Positions 25,791 to 33,946 are shown, numbered from the stretch's first letter. The stretch is DNA of 64,000 nt from [Clostridium] asparagiforme DSM 15981 (GCA_025149125.1 CP102272.1:2790001-2854000), one strand, 5' to 3'. A program made the numbers and translations. Notes: generated from the sequence alone by a model not told the origin.

Positions 25791-26047
25791 GACAACATTT
25801 TCAGAATATCCAGCTTTTTCTTCTCCTCCGGCGCCATGCCTGAGGTGAGGATGGAAACGATCAGATTTGTCTCCTTGTCGTTGAATTGAAGGCCGCGCTG
25901 TTTGGCCTCCATGTTCATGGCCATAAATGCCTGCATCAGCTGATTTTTTTCCGTGTGCTGGACCCGGTCGGCAAAATGCTCCAGGAGCTTGATTTTTTCC
26001 GGGTTCATCGCTTTTAAGCGGGGATCTCTCTTCCAATCTGCTTCCAT
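25766..26047 (-). CDS. Conserved small protein of unknown function
   Basis: A 93-residue helical protein (MEADWKRDPRLKAMNPEKIKLL...), with many Glu, Lys and Met and no transmembrane segment. AAAGGAA lies about 11 bases before the ATG. Its last codons lie inside the terminator hairpin shared with the upstream lipoprotein gene. A second minus-strand gene of similar helical, Met-rich character lies immediately upstream (26157-26573), and the two are probably one operon. I do not recognise the family. Confidence 0.75.
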   Translation of the reverse strand: MEADWKRDPRLKAMNPEKIKLLEHFADRVQHTEKNQLMQAFMAMNMEAKQRGLQFNDKETNLIVSILTSGMAPEEKKKLDILKMLSKKMAGPR

Positions 26048-26156
26048 AAGTTATGTAATTCCTTTCTTCTATAAAAATGGTGTCCGGAGCATGCCGTCCA
26101 GGGCAGTGCGGGAGCGGCTGCCGGGAAAAACAGTGAGGTTTTAAGCCCTATGCGCT

Positions 26157-26573
26157 TTAGGGCATAGCCTGAAACGCCTGCATCAGCATCTGCATGGTTT
26201 CAAAGCGGGACTGCTGTTCCGGGCTGAGAAGGCGCATGAGCTGATCCATAGGCGTATGTCCGTCCATAAAGCTCTCGGCCATGTCGATCATCTCGCGCTC
26301 GGAGGGATTTCCGTAGGGGCGTATGGCTTTTAACATATCCCGCATGGAGCCCGGCTTTTCCTGGCGGTCCAGGGAGCAGATGCCCATGGAGGCCACTTCC
26401 TCGTCTTTGAACAGATCATAGGTGCGCTTTAACTCCTGAAATTTTACCATCAGGGAGAGCGTTTTTTGTTCCGGTACATTTAAGAACGGCAGCGCCGCCT
26501 TCATCATCTGCAGGTGGTGGTCGCCGACCAGGTAATCCAGGTCCGTGAGTTTATAATCGTCAGATGGGTTCAT
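26157..26573 (-). CDS. Conserved helical protein of unknown function
   Basis: A 138-residue protein, predicted almost wholly alpha-helical (HHLQMMKAALPFL, LMVKFQELKRTYDLF, LSPEQQSRFETMQML). ATG 26573 gives a workable GGTGG spacing; ATG 26579 would add two residues. It lies 109 bases upstream of the 93-residue gene on the same strand and shares its Met-rich helical style. No known domain was recognised. Confidence 0.7.
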   Translation of the reverse strand: MNPSDDYKLTDLDYLVGDHHLQMMKAALPFLNVPEQKTLSLMVKFQELKRTYDLFKDEEVASMGICSLDRQEKPGSMRDMLKAIRPYGNPSEREMIDMAESFMDGHTPMDQLMRLLSPEQQSRFETMQMLMQAFQAMP

Positions 26574-26747
26574 TGTCATTCCACCGGCCTTTCAAGATCC
26601 TTTGCTCCCAATATATGATCCGCCGCCGGAATTCATGCGGGGTTTCTGAAAATAAGCGCAAGGGTTGGTATTTTGCATATATTATGGTAGGGCGGGACGC
26701 CCGTCGTACCGCCTCTATGAGAACGGACAAGAGGAGATGAACACACC

Positions 26748-26897
26748 ATGTGGTACAGGTTAGTGATAGATGACAATACGGTGTATGAGATCGACGACGA
26801 ATGCGTCAGCCGCAAGCAGGGCAAGAAGGGAAATGGCGGGAAATGCAGCCCCTGCCCGGAAGTCCCCGGCTGCAGGCGCGGGAGCCGAGAATCATAA
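26748..26897 (+). CDS. Possible 49-residue cysteine-containing small protein
   Basis: The frame reads MWYRLVIDDNTVYEIDDEC and then a basic tail with CSPCPEVPGC, ending at a TAA. GAGGAG lies 11 bases upstream. The N-terminal half looks like a beta-hairpin, and the four cysteines (C19, C33, C36, C42) could bind a metal. It is too short to be sure. The hairpin at 26915-26937 follows directly, consistent with a real transcription unit. Confidence 0.5.
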   Translation: MWYRLVIDDNTVYEIDDECVSRKQGKKGNGGKCSPCPEVPGCRRGSRES

Positions 26898-26914
26898 CAA
26901 GGTTTGCCGGTTTT

Positions 26915-26937
26915 GGGGAGGCGCGTTTTGCCTCCCC
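26915..26937 (+). terminator. Hairpin after the small gene
   Basis: GGGGAGGC (26915-26922) pairs with GCCTCCCC (26930-26937) with a 7-base loop. Only a short T-run follows (TGTTTC). Confidence 0.6.
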
Positions 26938-26989
26938 TGTTTCAGGCGGTGAAAAAGGCCGCTTTCCGGTAGGGAAAACAGCCTTCTGT

Positions 26990-27020
26990 TTGAATGCAAT
27001 GGGCCGCTGGCACATTGCCT
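26990..27020 (+). repeat. Dispersed hairpin repeat, copy B
   Basis: TTTGAATGCAATGGGCCGCT followed by GGCACATTGCC: the same start as copies C and F, with the second arm degenerate. Confidence 0.6.
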
Positions 27021-27033
27021 GAATTGCTGTGAG

Positions 27034-27060
27034 ACAGGCGGCGGAGGGGCCGCCGCCTGT
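27034..27060. other. GC-rich hairpin
   Basis: ACAGGCGGCGG (27034-27044) pairs with CCGCCGCCTGT (27050-27060) around a 5-base loop. It lies downstream of the cysteine-rich gene on the minus strand. There is no T-run, so a terminator role is uncertain. Confidence 0.5.
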
Positions 27061-27093
27061 TTGGAGCGCAGAGCGCGCTCCGCCGACTGTACA

Positions 27094-27345
27094 TTAGCAG
27101 CAGAAGCCGCCGCCGTTGCCGCCGCAGCAGCAGCACAGGATCAGGATCCAGATCAGATCAAATCCGCAGCCGCCACCGCCGCCGCAACCACATCCGCAGT
27201 TGTTATGTTCAAAACATCCGCCATTGCCGCCGCCACAGCAGCAGCACAGGATCAGGATCAGGAAGATCATATTGCACCCGCTTCCTCCGTTTCCACACCC
27301 GCATCCACAATCACAACCGCAGTTTGTTGCCGCTACATCACTCAT
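27094..27345 (-). CDS. Cysteine/glycine-rich small protein with an internal duplication
   Basis: An 83-residue protein with about 21 Cys and 24 or more Gly. It has two similar halves: each has a Cys-Gly zipper (CGCDCGCGCGNGG; CGCGCGGGGGCG), a hydrophobic stretch (NMIFLILIL; FDLIWILIL) and then CCCCGG. The DNA also repeats, with CAGCAGCACAGGATCAGGA present in both halves. The start is ATG 27345 with GGAGGAAC upstream. Similar proteins are annotated in Lachnospiraceae as high-cysteine chorion-like proteins, a name based on composition only. It may be a membrane-attached or secreted disulfide- or metal-rich peptide. Confidence 0.75.
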   Translation of the reverse strand: MSDVAATNCGCDCGCGCGNGGSGCNMIFLILILCCCCGGGNGGCFEHNNCGCGCGGGGGCGFDLIWILILCCCCGGNGGGFCC

Positions 27346-27443
27346 TATTAGTTCCTCCATCATCAATGTTTGATTACACTGCATCATATGACCCCCAGCT
27401 TGCCAGAGTTTCTATGTTTTGTAAAAATTTTAGAAAGTTTTTC

Positions 27444-27472
27444 TTGGTACGGGCCGTCTTCTGTAGTATAAT
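27444..27472 (+). promoter_or_regulatory. Promoter of the alaX gene
   Basis: TTGGTA (27444-27449), a 17-bp spacer and TATAAT (27467-27472). Confidence 0.75.
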
Positions 27473-27523
27473 AGGAGCATTTAGCGGGAGCTTATGAATT
27501 TTACGGATAAAGGAGCAGTAACC

Positions 27524-28705
27524 ATGGACAAGTCACGCCTGTATTATCAGCTGCCATACGTCAAGTCATTTATGTGCACGGTGGAGGAGTGCCGCCCCGG
27601 CAAGGACGGCACCTGGATGGTCGCCTTAAACCAGACCGGTTTTTACCCGGAGGGAGGCGGACAGCCCTCGGACACCGGCACTCTGGACGGCGTTTTGGTG
27701 CGCTACGTCTGCGAGAAGGACGGGAAGGTCTGGCACCAGGTGGATGCCCCCCTGGAGCCGGGCCGCCTGGCGGAGGGCGTTATCGACTGGGAGCGGCGTT
27801 ACGATCACATGCAGCACCACACGGGGGAACACATTCTGTCCGGTCTGATTCACCGCCGTTACGGCTACGACAACGTGGGATTTCACATGGGAAAGGATGA
27901 GGTGACCATCGACTTCAACGGCCTTCTGACCATGGAACAGCTGGAGGAGCTGGAGGATATGGCCAACGGGGTGGTTTGGGACAACGTTCCGGTGGAGGAG
28001 CATTTCCCCACGCCACAGCAGCTTGCGGCCCTGGACTACCGGAGCAAAAAAGAGCTGACCGGCCAGGTGCGGATCATCAACATTCCCGGCGGCGATACCT
28101 GCGCCTGCTGCGGAACCCATGTTACAAACACCGGAGAGGTGGGTATAATCAAAGTGACGGGCATGATCCACTACAAGGGAGGCGTGCGCATCTCCATCCT
28201 CTGCGGGCGCAAGGCGCTGTTGGACTACCGCCGCCGGGTGAACGTGGATACCAGGATTTCCAACCTGCTGTCGGCCAAGCCCCAGGCTATCGGGGATGCG
28301 GTGGAGAAGCTGAAGGCCGACGGTCAGGACCGGGAAGCTGTGATCGGCGGCCTCTACCAGAAATTGTTTGCCTTTAAAGCGGCGGCCTGCCCTGAGAGTG
28401 GTAGTCCACTGGTCTGCTTTGAGGAGGGGCTTCCTCCCGTGCGGGTGCGCCAGCTGTGCACCCTGCTCTATGAGCAGAACAAGGGGAATGTGGTGCTGGT
28501 GTGTTCCGGAACGGACGAGACGGGAGAGTACGCCTACGCTCTGGGCAGCGCCCGGGCGGATATGAGGCCCTTAAGCCGGACGCTGAACGGATGTCTGGCG
28601 GGCCGCGGAGGCGGCAGCGCGCTGATGGCCCAGGGAACCTTCCGGGCGGAGGCGGAATCGATCCGGCAGGTATTTCTCGCGGAGGCGGGAAAGCTGCCTA
28701 TTTGA
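27524..28705 (+). CDS. Alanyl-tRNA editing protein (AlaX-L type)
   Basis: A 393-residue free-standing editing factor that hydrolyses mischarged Ser- or Gly-tRNA-Ala. Residues about 25-240 match the AlaRS second-domain fold, with GFYPEGGGQPSDTG and the zinc ligands HHTGEH and CACCGTH. The C-terminal part (from about 245) resembles the DHHA1 domain (GGGSALMAQG). ATG 27524 is preferred with AAGGAG upstream; ATG 27494 is possible. The AI-2E family gene follows by 26 bases. Confidence 0.9.
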   Translation: MDKSRLYYQLPYVKSFMCTVEECRPGKDGTWMVALNQTGFYPEGGGQPSDTGTLDGVLVRYVCEKDGKVWHQVDAPLEPGRLAEGVIDWERRYDHMQHHTGEHILSGLIHRRYGYDNVGFHMGKDEVTIDFNGLLTMEQLEELEDMANGVVWDNVPVEEHFPTPQQLAALDYRSKKELTGQVRIINIPGGDTCACCGTHVTNTGEVGIIKVTGMIHYKGGVRISILCGRKALLDYRRRVNVDTRISNLLSAKPQAIGDAVEKLKADGQDREAVIGGLYQKLFAFKAAACPESGSPLVCFEEGLPPVRVRQLCTLLYEQNKGNVVLVCSGTDETGEYAYALGSARADMRPLSRTLNGCLAGRGGGSALMAQGTFRAEAESIRQVFLAEAGKLPI

Positions 28706-28731
28706 GAAAAGAGGAGTGCGGAACGAAACGT

Positions 28732-29889
28732 ATGGAGTTAAATCGTGATACAATTAACAAACTGAGATGGCTGATCGTGTTTGCGGTGGTCGTGGTGGTG
28801 ACGGGGGTCAATTACCGGAAGCTGCTGGAGCTTTTGGGCAGCCTGGTGCACATCGCCTCCCCCTTTATCCTGGGAGCGGCCATCGCCTTTGTCCTCAACG
28901 TACCTATGCGCAACATTGAGCGGCATCTGCCCTGGAAGGGGAAGCTGGAGAAGCTCAAACGGCCCGCGGCCATGAGCCTGGCCATTCTGGCGGTGGCTGG
29001 GGTGCTGTTTCTGGTGACCTTTGTGGTGGCGCCGGAGATGATCAACACCTTCAGCGGCCTGCAGAAGAGTGTGCCCATCTTCTTTGCCGGGGTAAAAAAC
29101 CAGGCGGAGGAGCTGTTTGCCAGCAATCCCCAGATTTTGGAATATCTGGGCAGCGTGCAGGTGGACTGGGATCAGATTCTGCAGAATATGGCGGAATTTC
29201 TGAAAACCGGAGCCGGTTCCATGCTGAGTACCACCATGTCGGCGGCGGTGTCCATTGTGAACGGGGTGTCCACCTTTGCCATCGGATTTATTTTTGCGAT
29301 CTACATTCTGTTTCAGAAGGAGGTTCTGAGCAGACAGTTCTGCTCCCTGATGAACGCCTTTCTGCCGGAACCGGCGGTGAAGCGGACCCTGTACATCGCC
29401 GCCCTGGCGGAGCGCACCTTTTCCAGCTTCCTCACCGGACAGTGCGTGGAGGCGGTGATCCTGGGCGTCATGTTTTTCGTGGCCCTGTCCATTCTGCGCC
29501 TGCCCTACGCCCTGTTGGTGGGTGTGCTGATCGCCTTCACAGCGCTGATCCCTATATTCGGGGCGTTTGTGGGACTGGGAATCGGCGCGTTTCTGATGCT
29601 CATGGTCAATCCTATGGATGCGCTGATATTTACCATTACCTTTTTCGTGCTCCAGCAGATCGAGGGGAATCTGATCTATCCCCACGTGGTTGGCGGCTCC
29701 GTGGGTCTTCCTTCCATCTGGGTGCTGGTGGCCGTCACGGTGGGCGGCAGCATGATGGGGGTCGTGGGAATGCTGCTGTTCATCCCCCTGTGTTCCGTGC
29801 TCTACGCCCTTCTGCGGGAGGCTGTGCACGGCCGTCTGGCGCAAAAGAAGGCGCAGAGGGACGAAGGCGGGGAACGCTCCGGGGAGTAG
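28732..29889 (+). CDS. AI-2E family transporter (PerM/YdiK-like)
   Basis: A 385-residue polytopic protein with about eight hydrophobic segments. It has the family pattern of an N-terminal pair, a long amphipathic loop (residues about 90-160) and the C-terminal block LPYALLVGVLIAFTALIPIFG with EGNLIYPHVVG. Despite the name, substrates are mostly unproven; Na+/H+ or organic-solute export is reported for relatives. The start is set by the N-terminal MELNRDTINKLRWL. The ribosome site (GAGGAG) is somewhat far, about 14 bases. Confidence 0.88.
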   Translation: MELNRDTINKLRWLIVFAVVVVVTGVNYRKLLELLGSLVHIASPFILGAAIAFVLNVPMRNIERHLPWKGKLEKLKRPAAMSLAILAVAGVLFLVTFVVAPEMINTFSGLQKSVPIFFAGVKNQAEELFASNPQILEYLGSVQVDWDQILQNMAEFLKTGAGSMLSTTMSAAVSIVNGVSTFAIGFIFAIYILFQKEVLSRQFCSLMNAFLPEPAVKRTLYIAALAERTFSSFLTGQCVEAVILGVMFFVALSILRLPYALLVGVLIAFTALIPIFGAFVGLGIGAFLMLMVNPMDALIFTITFFVLQQIEGNLIYPHVVGGSVGLPSIWVLVAVTVGGSMMGVVGMLLFIPLCSVLYALLREAVHGRLAQKKAQRDEGGERSGE

Positions 29890-29891
29890 AT

Positions 29892-29931
29892 AGCCGCCCG
29901 CAGGCAGCGCAAGCGGCCCATTGCATCCAAC
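29892..29931 (-). repeat. Dispersed hairpin repeat, copy C
   Basis: On the minus strand it starts GTTGGATGCAATGGGCCGCT and continues TGCGCTGCCTGCGGGCGGCT. It lies directly before a bidirectional terminator, like copy A. Confidence 0.75.
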
Positions 29932-29933
29932 AA

Positions 29934-29971
29934 AAAACAGCCGCGGACCCATGGGGGCCTGCGGCTGTTTT
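29934..29971. terminator. Bidirectional terminator
   Basis: AAAACAGCCGC (29934-29944) pairs with GCGGCTGTTTT (29961-29971). It separates the AI-2E gene from the convergent gene ending at 30008. Confidence 0.9.
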
Positions 29972-30007
29972 GAACAAAACGGTCTGAACGCCTGTCTGCG
30001 TCCGGTT

Positions 30008-30244
30008 TTATTCTCCCTGATACATGTATTTGATTAAACGTTCGATGTCCTCACGGTCGTGGGCAACAAGGTCTAATTCTTTGATATACCCGTTGGAGAA
30101 AATCGTAGCCATCGACAGATACTGGGTGAGCTTGGACTTGAGGTTGATGCGGTCGCCCTCCGGGGACACCAGCTCAACGGTTCCCTTGCACTCATCGATT
30201 ACTTTGAAAAATTTATCCACGTCGGAAATGTTTTGAATTTTCAT
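30008..30244 (-). CDS. Conserved 78-residue protein of unknown function
   Basis: It starts MKIQNISDVDKFFKVIDEC and continues with a GTVELVSPEGDRINLKSKL segment. Similar small proteins are common in Lachnospiraceae, and no function is established. ATG 30244 has AGGAGG ideally spaced. A minus-strand promoter (TTGTGC-17-TATAAT, 30321-30349) lies upstream. No membrane segment or nuclease motif is visible. Confidence 0.8.
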   Translation of the reverse strand: MKIQNISDVDKFFKVIDECKGTVELVSPEGDRINLKSKLTQYLSMATIFSNGYIKELDLVAHDREDIERLIKYMYQGE

Positions 30245-30320
30245 GGTGAATCCTCCTGTTTTGATCGCCGCCGGTTGTATGCCGGCAGGTTGATGACAAG
30301 AAATACGTTTCGTTGCCTTG

Positions 30321-30349
30321 ATTATAGCAAAGACTCTGGGGGAGCACAA
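30321..30349 (-). promoter_or_regulatory. Promoter of the 78-residue gene
   Basis: On the minus strand: TTGTGC (30349-30344), a 17-bp spacer and TATAAT (30326-30321). Confidence 0.7.
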
Positions 30350-30430
30350 TTATAAAAATTCATAAAAATTTAAGAAAATGCGCCCGGCGGGAAGATCACA
30401 AGTGCCAATAAATGCCATTTCCGGGGGAAT

Positions 30431-31279
30431 TCAGCGCCCGGCGCGCAGGCGGTCGATGTCGTCCAGCAGCAGGGAGGACACCCTGAGGCCGCCACGGCCG
30501 GTGCCGATGGAGATATCCGGCTTGTTGGCGCCGTGGAAGTCCGAACCGCCGGTGGGAAGCAGGCCCAGCTCTTTGGCCAGCACCTGCAGCTTTCCGCTCT
30601 CGTGCTGGTTGTGGGAGGAGTGGTACACCTCCAGGCCCTGCATACCCATCTCCTTCATCTGCGTTGCCAGGGTGCGGATACCGCCGTCCCCCAGGTTGTA
30701 CTGGTAAGGGTGGGCCAGGGAGACGAAAGCGCCGCCGGACAGCAGGGCGGAGACCACCGCCTCCGGGGCGGGAGAGGCCTTGCGGGGGCAGTATTTCCCT
30801 CCGTACCGGAGATAGCGCTTGTAGGCCTGGTCCAAGGACGAAGCGTAACCGGCCTCCACCATGGCTCTGGCCACATGGGCCCTGGTGATCACGGTGTCCG
30901 GGTTGGAGCCGGTGAGCTGCGCCCGGGTCAGGGGCATACCGTCTTTCTCCAGGCTGGAGAGCAGCTGCCGGTTGCGGTCGTCCCGGATCCGGCGGAAATC
31001 CTCCAGCATACTTCCAAGGGCCGGGTCCGAGGGGGTCACGAACAGGCCAAGAATATGGATCTCTGTGCCGTGGTAAATGCTGGAAACTTCGATGCCGGGA
31101 ATCAGCCGGATGCCGGCGGCGTCCGCGGCGTCCTGTGCGGCGGGGATTCCGTCCACCGTGTCGTGGTCGGTCAGGGCGATCGCATCAAGTCCCGCCTGCA
31201 CCGCCAGTGAAATCACGGCTTCCGGCGGACAGCTTCCGTCGGAGGCCGTGGAATGAACATGTAAATCCACAAAACCCAT
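30431..31279 (-). CDS. PHP-domain phosphoesterase (TrpH/RNase AM-like)
   Basis: A 282-residue metal-dependent phosphoesterase. It has the PHP motifs DLHVHSTASDGS (motif I), ALTDHDTVDG (II), GIEVSS (III), SLAHPYQY and the final GSDFHG, so all metal ligands are present. Relatives are 3',5'-nucleotide bisphosphate or RNA 5'-end phosphatases/5'-3' exoribonucleases (RNase AM). ATG 31279 is preferred with GAGGTG upstream; a GTG three codons earlier (31288) overlaps that ribosome site. Confidence 0.9.
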   Translation of the reverse strand: MGFVDLHVHSTASDGSCPPEAVISLAVQAGLDAIALTDHDTVDGIPAAQDAADAAGIRLIPGIEVSSIYHGTEIHILGLFVTPSDPALGSMLEDFRRIRDDRNRQLLSSLEKDGMPLTRAQLTGSNPDTVITRAHVARAMVEAGYASSLDQAYKRYLRYGGKYCPRKASPAPEAVVSALLSGGAFVSLAHPYQYNLGDGGIRTLATQMKEMGMQGLEVYHSSHNQHESGKLQVLAKELGLLPTGGSDFHGANKPDISIGTGRGGLRVSSLLLDDIDRLRAGR

Positions 31280-31392
31280 GAAAATCACCTCGTGAAATAA
31301 TTTCGTAATACTATAGTAACACGAATTTCATAATAAGTAAAATCGGTTGGAAAATTTAAAAAAAAGACAGTTCCATTTCTGATAAAGTATGG

Positions 31393-31398
31393 TATACT
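31393..31398 (+). promoter_or_regulatory. Candidate -10 of the VanW gene
   Basis: TATACT, with an A-tract (TTTAAAAAAAAGACA) about 36 bases upstream and a weak -35. Confidence 0.45.
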
Positions 31399-31454
31399 AC
31401 AATCTGGACTCAAAAAGTAAGCACGGAAACAGTTTTGATAACAGGTGAAAAAAG

Positions 31455-33275
31455 ATGAATCAATTAGAGAACGAAAACAGAAGAAAGAGCTCTGTCGGCA
31501 GAAGCCGCGCCAGAGGAAATGATAGAAGTTCATACAGTACCTCCAGAAATTCTTCCAGAAGCGGAGCCGGTTCGGGGCGGAGCAGTTCCTCCGGCCGGAA
31601 TCATTCTTCCTCTTCCTCCTACCGGTCCGGTTCGGGCGGCAGGAGCGGAGGCCGCAGAAACAGCCACCACAGGAGAAAGGGGCCGGATTACCAGAAGATC
31701 GCCATTGTGGGCGTGATTCTGCTGATTCTGATCACCGTGATTGTATTTATGGTGAAATCGTCGAAGAAGGCGGGCGTGGAGGACCCTGAGACCACCGAGG
31801 TCCAGACCACGGAGGCCGAGATGACGAAATCCGTGTCGGTGGAGGGCGTGGACATCACGGGCATGTCCCGGGACGAGGCCAGAGCCGCCATTCTTGAAAA
31901 ATATCCCTGGAATATGACCGTCGTGTTCGGCGAGGACTCCTACGAGGTCACCAATCTGATGGCTTCCAGGATCGACAGCCTGCTGACCGAGATCTATTCC
32001 GGCGAGCCTCAGGAGACCTACAGCCTGGATACCACCGGGTTTGAGGAGGCCGCCGCCGCAGAGGCCAAGGCCGCTGCGGGCAAGTGGAACAAGAGCGCCC
32101 AGAACGGCGCCATCGAGAGCTATGACAAGGAAAAGGATACCTTTGTGTTCGCCGGGGAGAAGGCGGGCTTTGCCATTGACGAGGACAAGCTGGCGGCCGA
32201 TATTCTGAAGGCTCTGGCGGATAAGCAGTTCGACGCCCGGATTACGGCGGACGGCGGCGAAGTACAGCCGGAGATCACCCAGGCTTCCGCTAAGGAGAAA
32301 TATAAGACCATCAGCACCTTCACCACGGACACCACGGCCAACAAGAACCGGAACACCAATGTGCGTCTGGCCGCGGAGGCCATCAACGGCACCATCATAA
32401 AGCCCGGCGAGGAGTTCTCCTTCAACGGCACGGTGGGCAAGCGCACTGAGGAGAAGGGTTATAAGGGCGCTGCCGCCTACAACAACGGCGAGGTGGTTCA
32501 GGAGATCGGCGGAGGCGTGTGTCAGGTGTCCACCACCCTGTACAACGCGGTGGTGCGCGCGGGGCTGGAGATCAGCTACCGCCGTTCCCACACCTTTGAA
32601 CCCTCCTATATCACGCCCGGACAGGACGCCACGGTCAGTTACGACCAGCCGGACTTCCGGTTTATCAACAACTCCAAGACGGCCATCGGCCTGAAGGCCA
32701 GCTACGCCAACCAGAAGATGACGGTTTCCGTGTACGGGATTCCGATTCTTGAGGACGGCGTGAAGTGGGATTTGCGCTCCGAGAAGGTGGAGACCCTGGA
32801 TCCGCCTGCGCCCACCTACGAGGAGGACCAGACGCTGGAGCCGGGCGTTGAGAAACTCAAGAGCGCCGGCACCAACGGAAGCCGCTGGGTGACCTACAAG
32901 GTGGTTATCAAGGACGGCAAGACGGTCAGCGAGGAAGTGGACCACAAGACTACCTACAAGGGCCACGCGCCCGTGATTCTGCGCAACACCTCCGGCGTTG
33001 TGCTTCCGCCGGATGAGACCACCACGGCCGAGGTTTCCACCGTTCCCACCGTGGACGGTATGCCGGATGGATACGTGCCGGGAGAGAGCACCCCGCCGCC
33101 CGCCGGAAACGGCGACATGAGCCAGGGACCTGGCGTTACGGGTACCACCCCAGCGGCGCCTGCGCCGGATGCGGGAACAAGCGCGCCGGAGAGCAATATG
33201 GGGCCGGGAGGGCCTGAGCCGGGAATTCCGGCGCCCCAGGATACGCCCGTTGTGGCTCCGAATCCGGGACCCTGA
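31455..33275 (+). CDS. VanW-family membrane-anchored wall protein
   Basis: A 606-residue protein. The N-terminal 75 residues are Ser/Arg/Gly-rich and basic, with no signal peptide. A single transmembrane segment (IAIVGVILLILITVIVFMV, about 83-101) follows. The exported part has a peptidoglycan-binding-4-like region, a VanW domain (NVRLAAEAINGTIIKPGEEFSFN to EIGGGVCQVSTTLYNAVVRAGLEI), a G5-like segment (RWVTYKVVIKDGK) and a Pro/Thr/Gly-rich tail. It is a type II topology wall protein. A promoter with a far-upstream A-tract resembles the ones at 22610-24898. Confidence 0.9.
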   Translation: MNQLENENRRKSSVGRSRARGNDRSSYSTSRNSSRSGAGSGRSSSSGRNHSSSSSYRSGSGGRSGGRRNSHHRRKGPDYQKIAIVGVILLILITVIVFMVKSSKKAGVEDPETTEVQTTEAEMTKSVSVEGVDITGMSRDEARAAILEKYPWNMTVVFGEDSYEVTNLMASRIDSLLTEIYSGEPQETYSLDTTGFEEAAAAEAKAAAGKWNKSAQNGAIESYDKEKDTFVFAGEKAGFAIDEDKLAADILKALADKQFDARITADGGEVQPEITQASAKEKYKTISTFTTDTTANKNRNTNVRLAAEAINGTIIKPGEEFSFNGTVGKRTEEKGYKGAAAYNNGEVVQEIGGGVCQVSTTLYNAVVRAGLEISYRRSHTFEPSYITPGQDATVSYDQPDFRFINNSKTAIGLKASYANQKMTVSVYGIPILEDGVKWDLRSEKVETLDPPAPTYEEDQTLEPGVEKLKSAGTNGSRWVTYKVVIKDGKTVSEEVDHKTTYKGHAPVILRNTSGVVLPPDETTTAEVSTVPTVDGMPDGYVPGESTPPPAGNGDMSQGPGVTGTTPAAPAPDAGTSAPESNMGPGGPEPGIPAPQDTPVVAPNPGP

Positions 33276-33350
33276 TCCGGATGAATTTCAGAACAACCGC
33301 CCGCCGGCTGCGCCGGCAGGCCTGATAAATTCCGTCAGACGGATGATGCG

Positions 33351-33390
33351 GGAGATGCCTTTGTCAAAAAAGGCGTCTCCTGTTTTTTTT
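33351..33390 (+). terminator. Terminator after VanW
   Basis: GGAGATGCCTTT (33351-33362) pairs with AAAGGCGTCTCC (33369-33380), followed by eight T. A second GC-rich hairpin (33301-33320) precedes it. Confidence 0.9.
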
Positions 33391-33497
33391 CGCGTACTTA
33401 GAATAAATTTGCCGTTTTTTTAGTGAAATTTCTCCTCATTGTGCTATGATTGTGTTATGATAAAAAAGAATCTTTGCAAGACAGGAGAGTGAGAGAT

Positions 33498-33752
33498 ATG
33501 GTAAGCAAAAAATTTGTTGTCCGGCATGACGGCGGTATGGACGCGAACCACGCGGCCCAGCTGGTGCGGCTGGCTAACCAGTACGACTGCAATGTACATG
33601 TGGAGTTCGGCCAGAAGCGGGCCGACGGGAAAAGCATCATGAACATGCTGGCCCTGGGAGCCAGAAACGGAGATGAGATCGTAATCATCGCCAACGGCCC
33701 GGACGAGGAGTATGCGCTGAACGCCCTGGAAGAGTATCTGGACCGTCAGTGA
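33498..33752 (+). CDS. HPr-like protein lacking the catalytic histidine (Crh-like)
   Basis: An 84-residue HPr-fold protein. In register with canonical HPr, residues 12-19 read GGMDANHA: position 15 is Asp instead of the phosphorylated His, and Arg17 and Pro18 are Asn and His. Ser46 is kept (GKSIMNMLALG). It should therefore not carry PEP-derived phosphate but could be phosphorylated by HPr kinase, as in B. subtilis Crh, where residue 15 is Gln. ATG 33498 follows AGGAGAG. The gene is monocistronic, between the VanW terminator and PFOR. Confidence 0.9.
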   Translation: MVSKKFVVRHDGGMDANHAAQLVRLANQYDCNVHVEFGQKRADGKSIMNMLALGARNGDEIVIIANGPDEEYALNALEEYLDRQ

Positions 33753-33775
33753 GCCGCAGGCGCGGCAGCGGCATG

Positions 33776-33816
33776 ATTGGATGCGAGGGCCGTTGGCGCA
33801 GCCTGGGGGCATTGTC
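33776..33816 (+). repeat. Dispersed hairpin repeat, copy D (degenerate)
   Basis: TTGGATGCGAGGGCCGTTGG, then CGCAGCCTGGGGGCATTG. It follows the HPr-like gene by some 25 bases. Confidence 0.6.
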
Positions 33817-33887
33817 TGCCCGCAGAGCGCCTGAAACAGGCGCCGGCCGGCGCTGTGGACTTTTTTGTATACAATCACATTTTTAAT

Positions 33888-33915
33888 TTGCAATTTGTTA
33901 AATAATTGCTATAAT
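33888..33915 (+). promoter_or_regulatory. Promoter of the PFOR gene
   Basis: TTGCAA (33888-33893), a 16-bp spacer and TATAAT (33910-33915). Confidence 0.65.
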
Positions 33916-33927
33916 AGTATACAGGTC

Positions 33928-33946
33928 AGTCTCTGTTTTAGAGACT
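33928..33946 (+). other. 5' leader hairpin of the PFOR transcript
   Basis: AGTCTCT pairs with AGAGACT around a 5-base loop, close to the expected transcript start. It may protect the 5' end of an abundant mRNA. Confidence 0.5.

Noticed and set aside
27034..27060. Intrinsic terminator for the cysteine-rich gene
   Set aside because: The stem is perfect, but neither strand has a T-run, so it was listed only as a hairpin.
33893..33910. Rex-like redox operator in the PFOR promoter (TTGTTAAATAATT)
   Set aside because: Only the left half-site fits; the right half lacks the TTAACAA match. It was not annotated.
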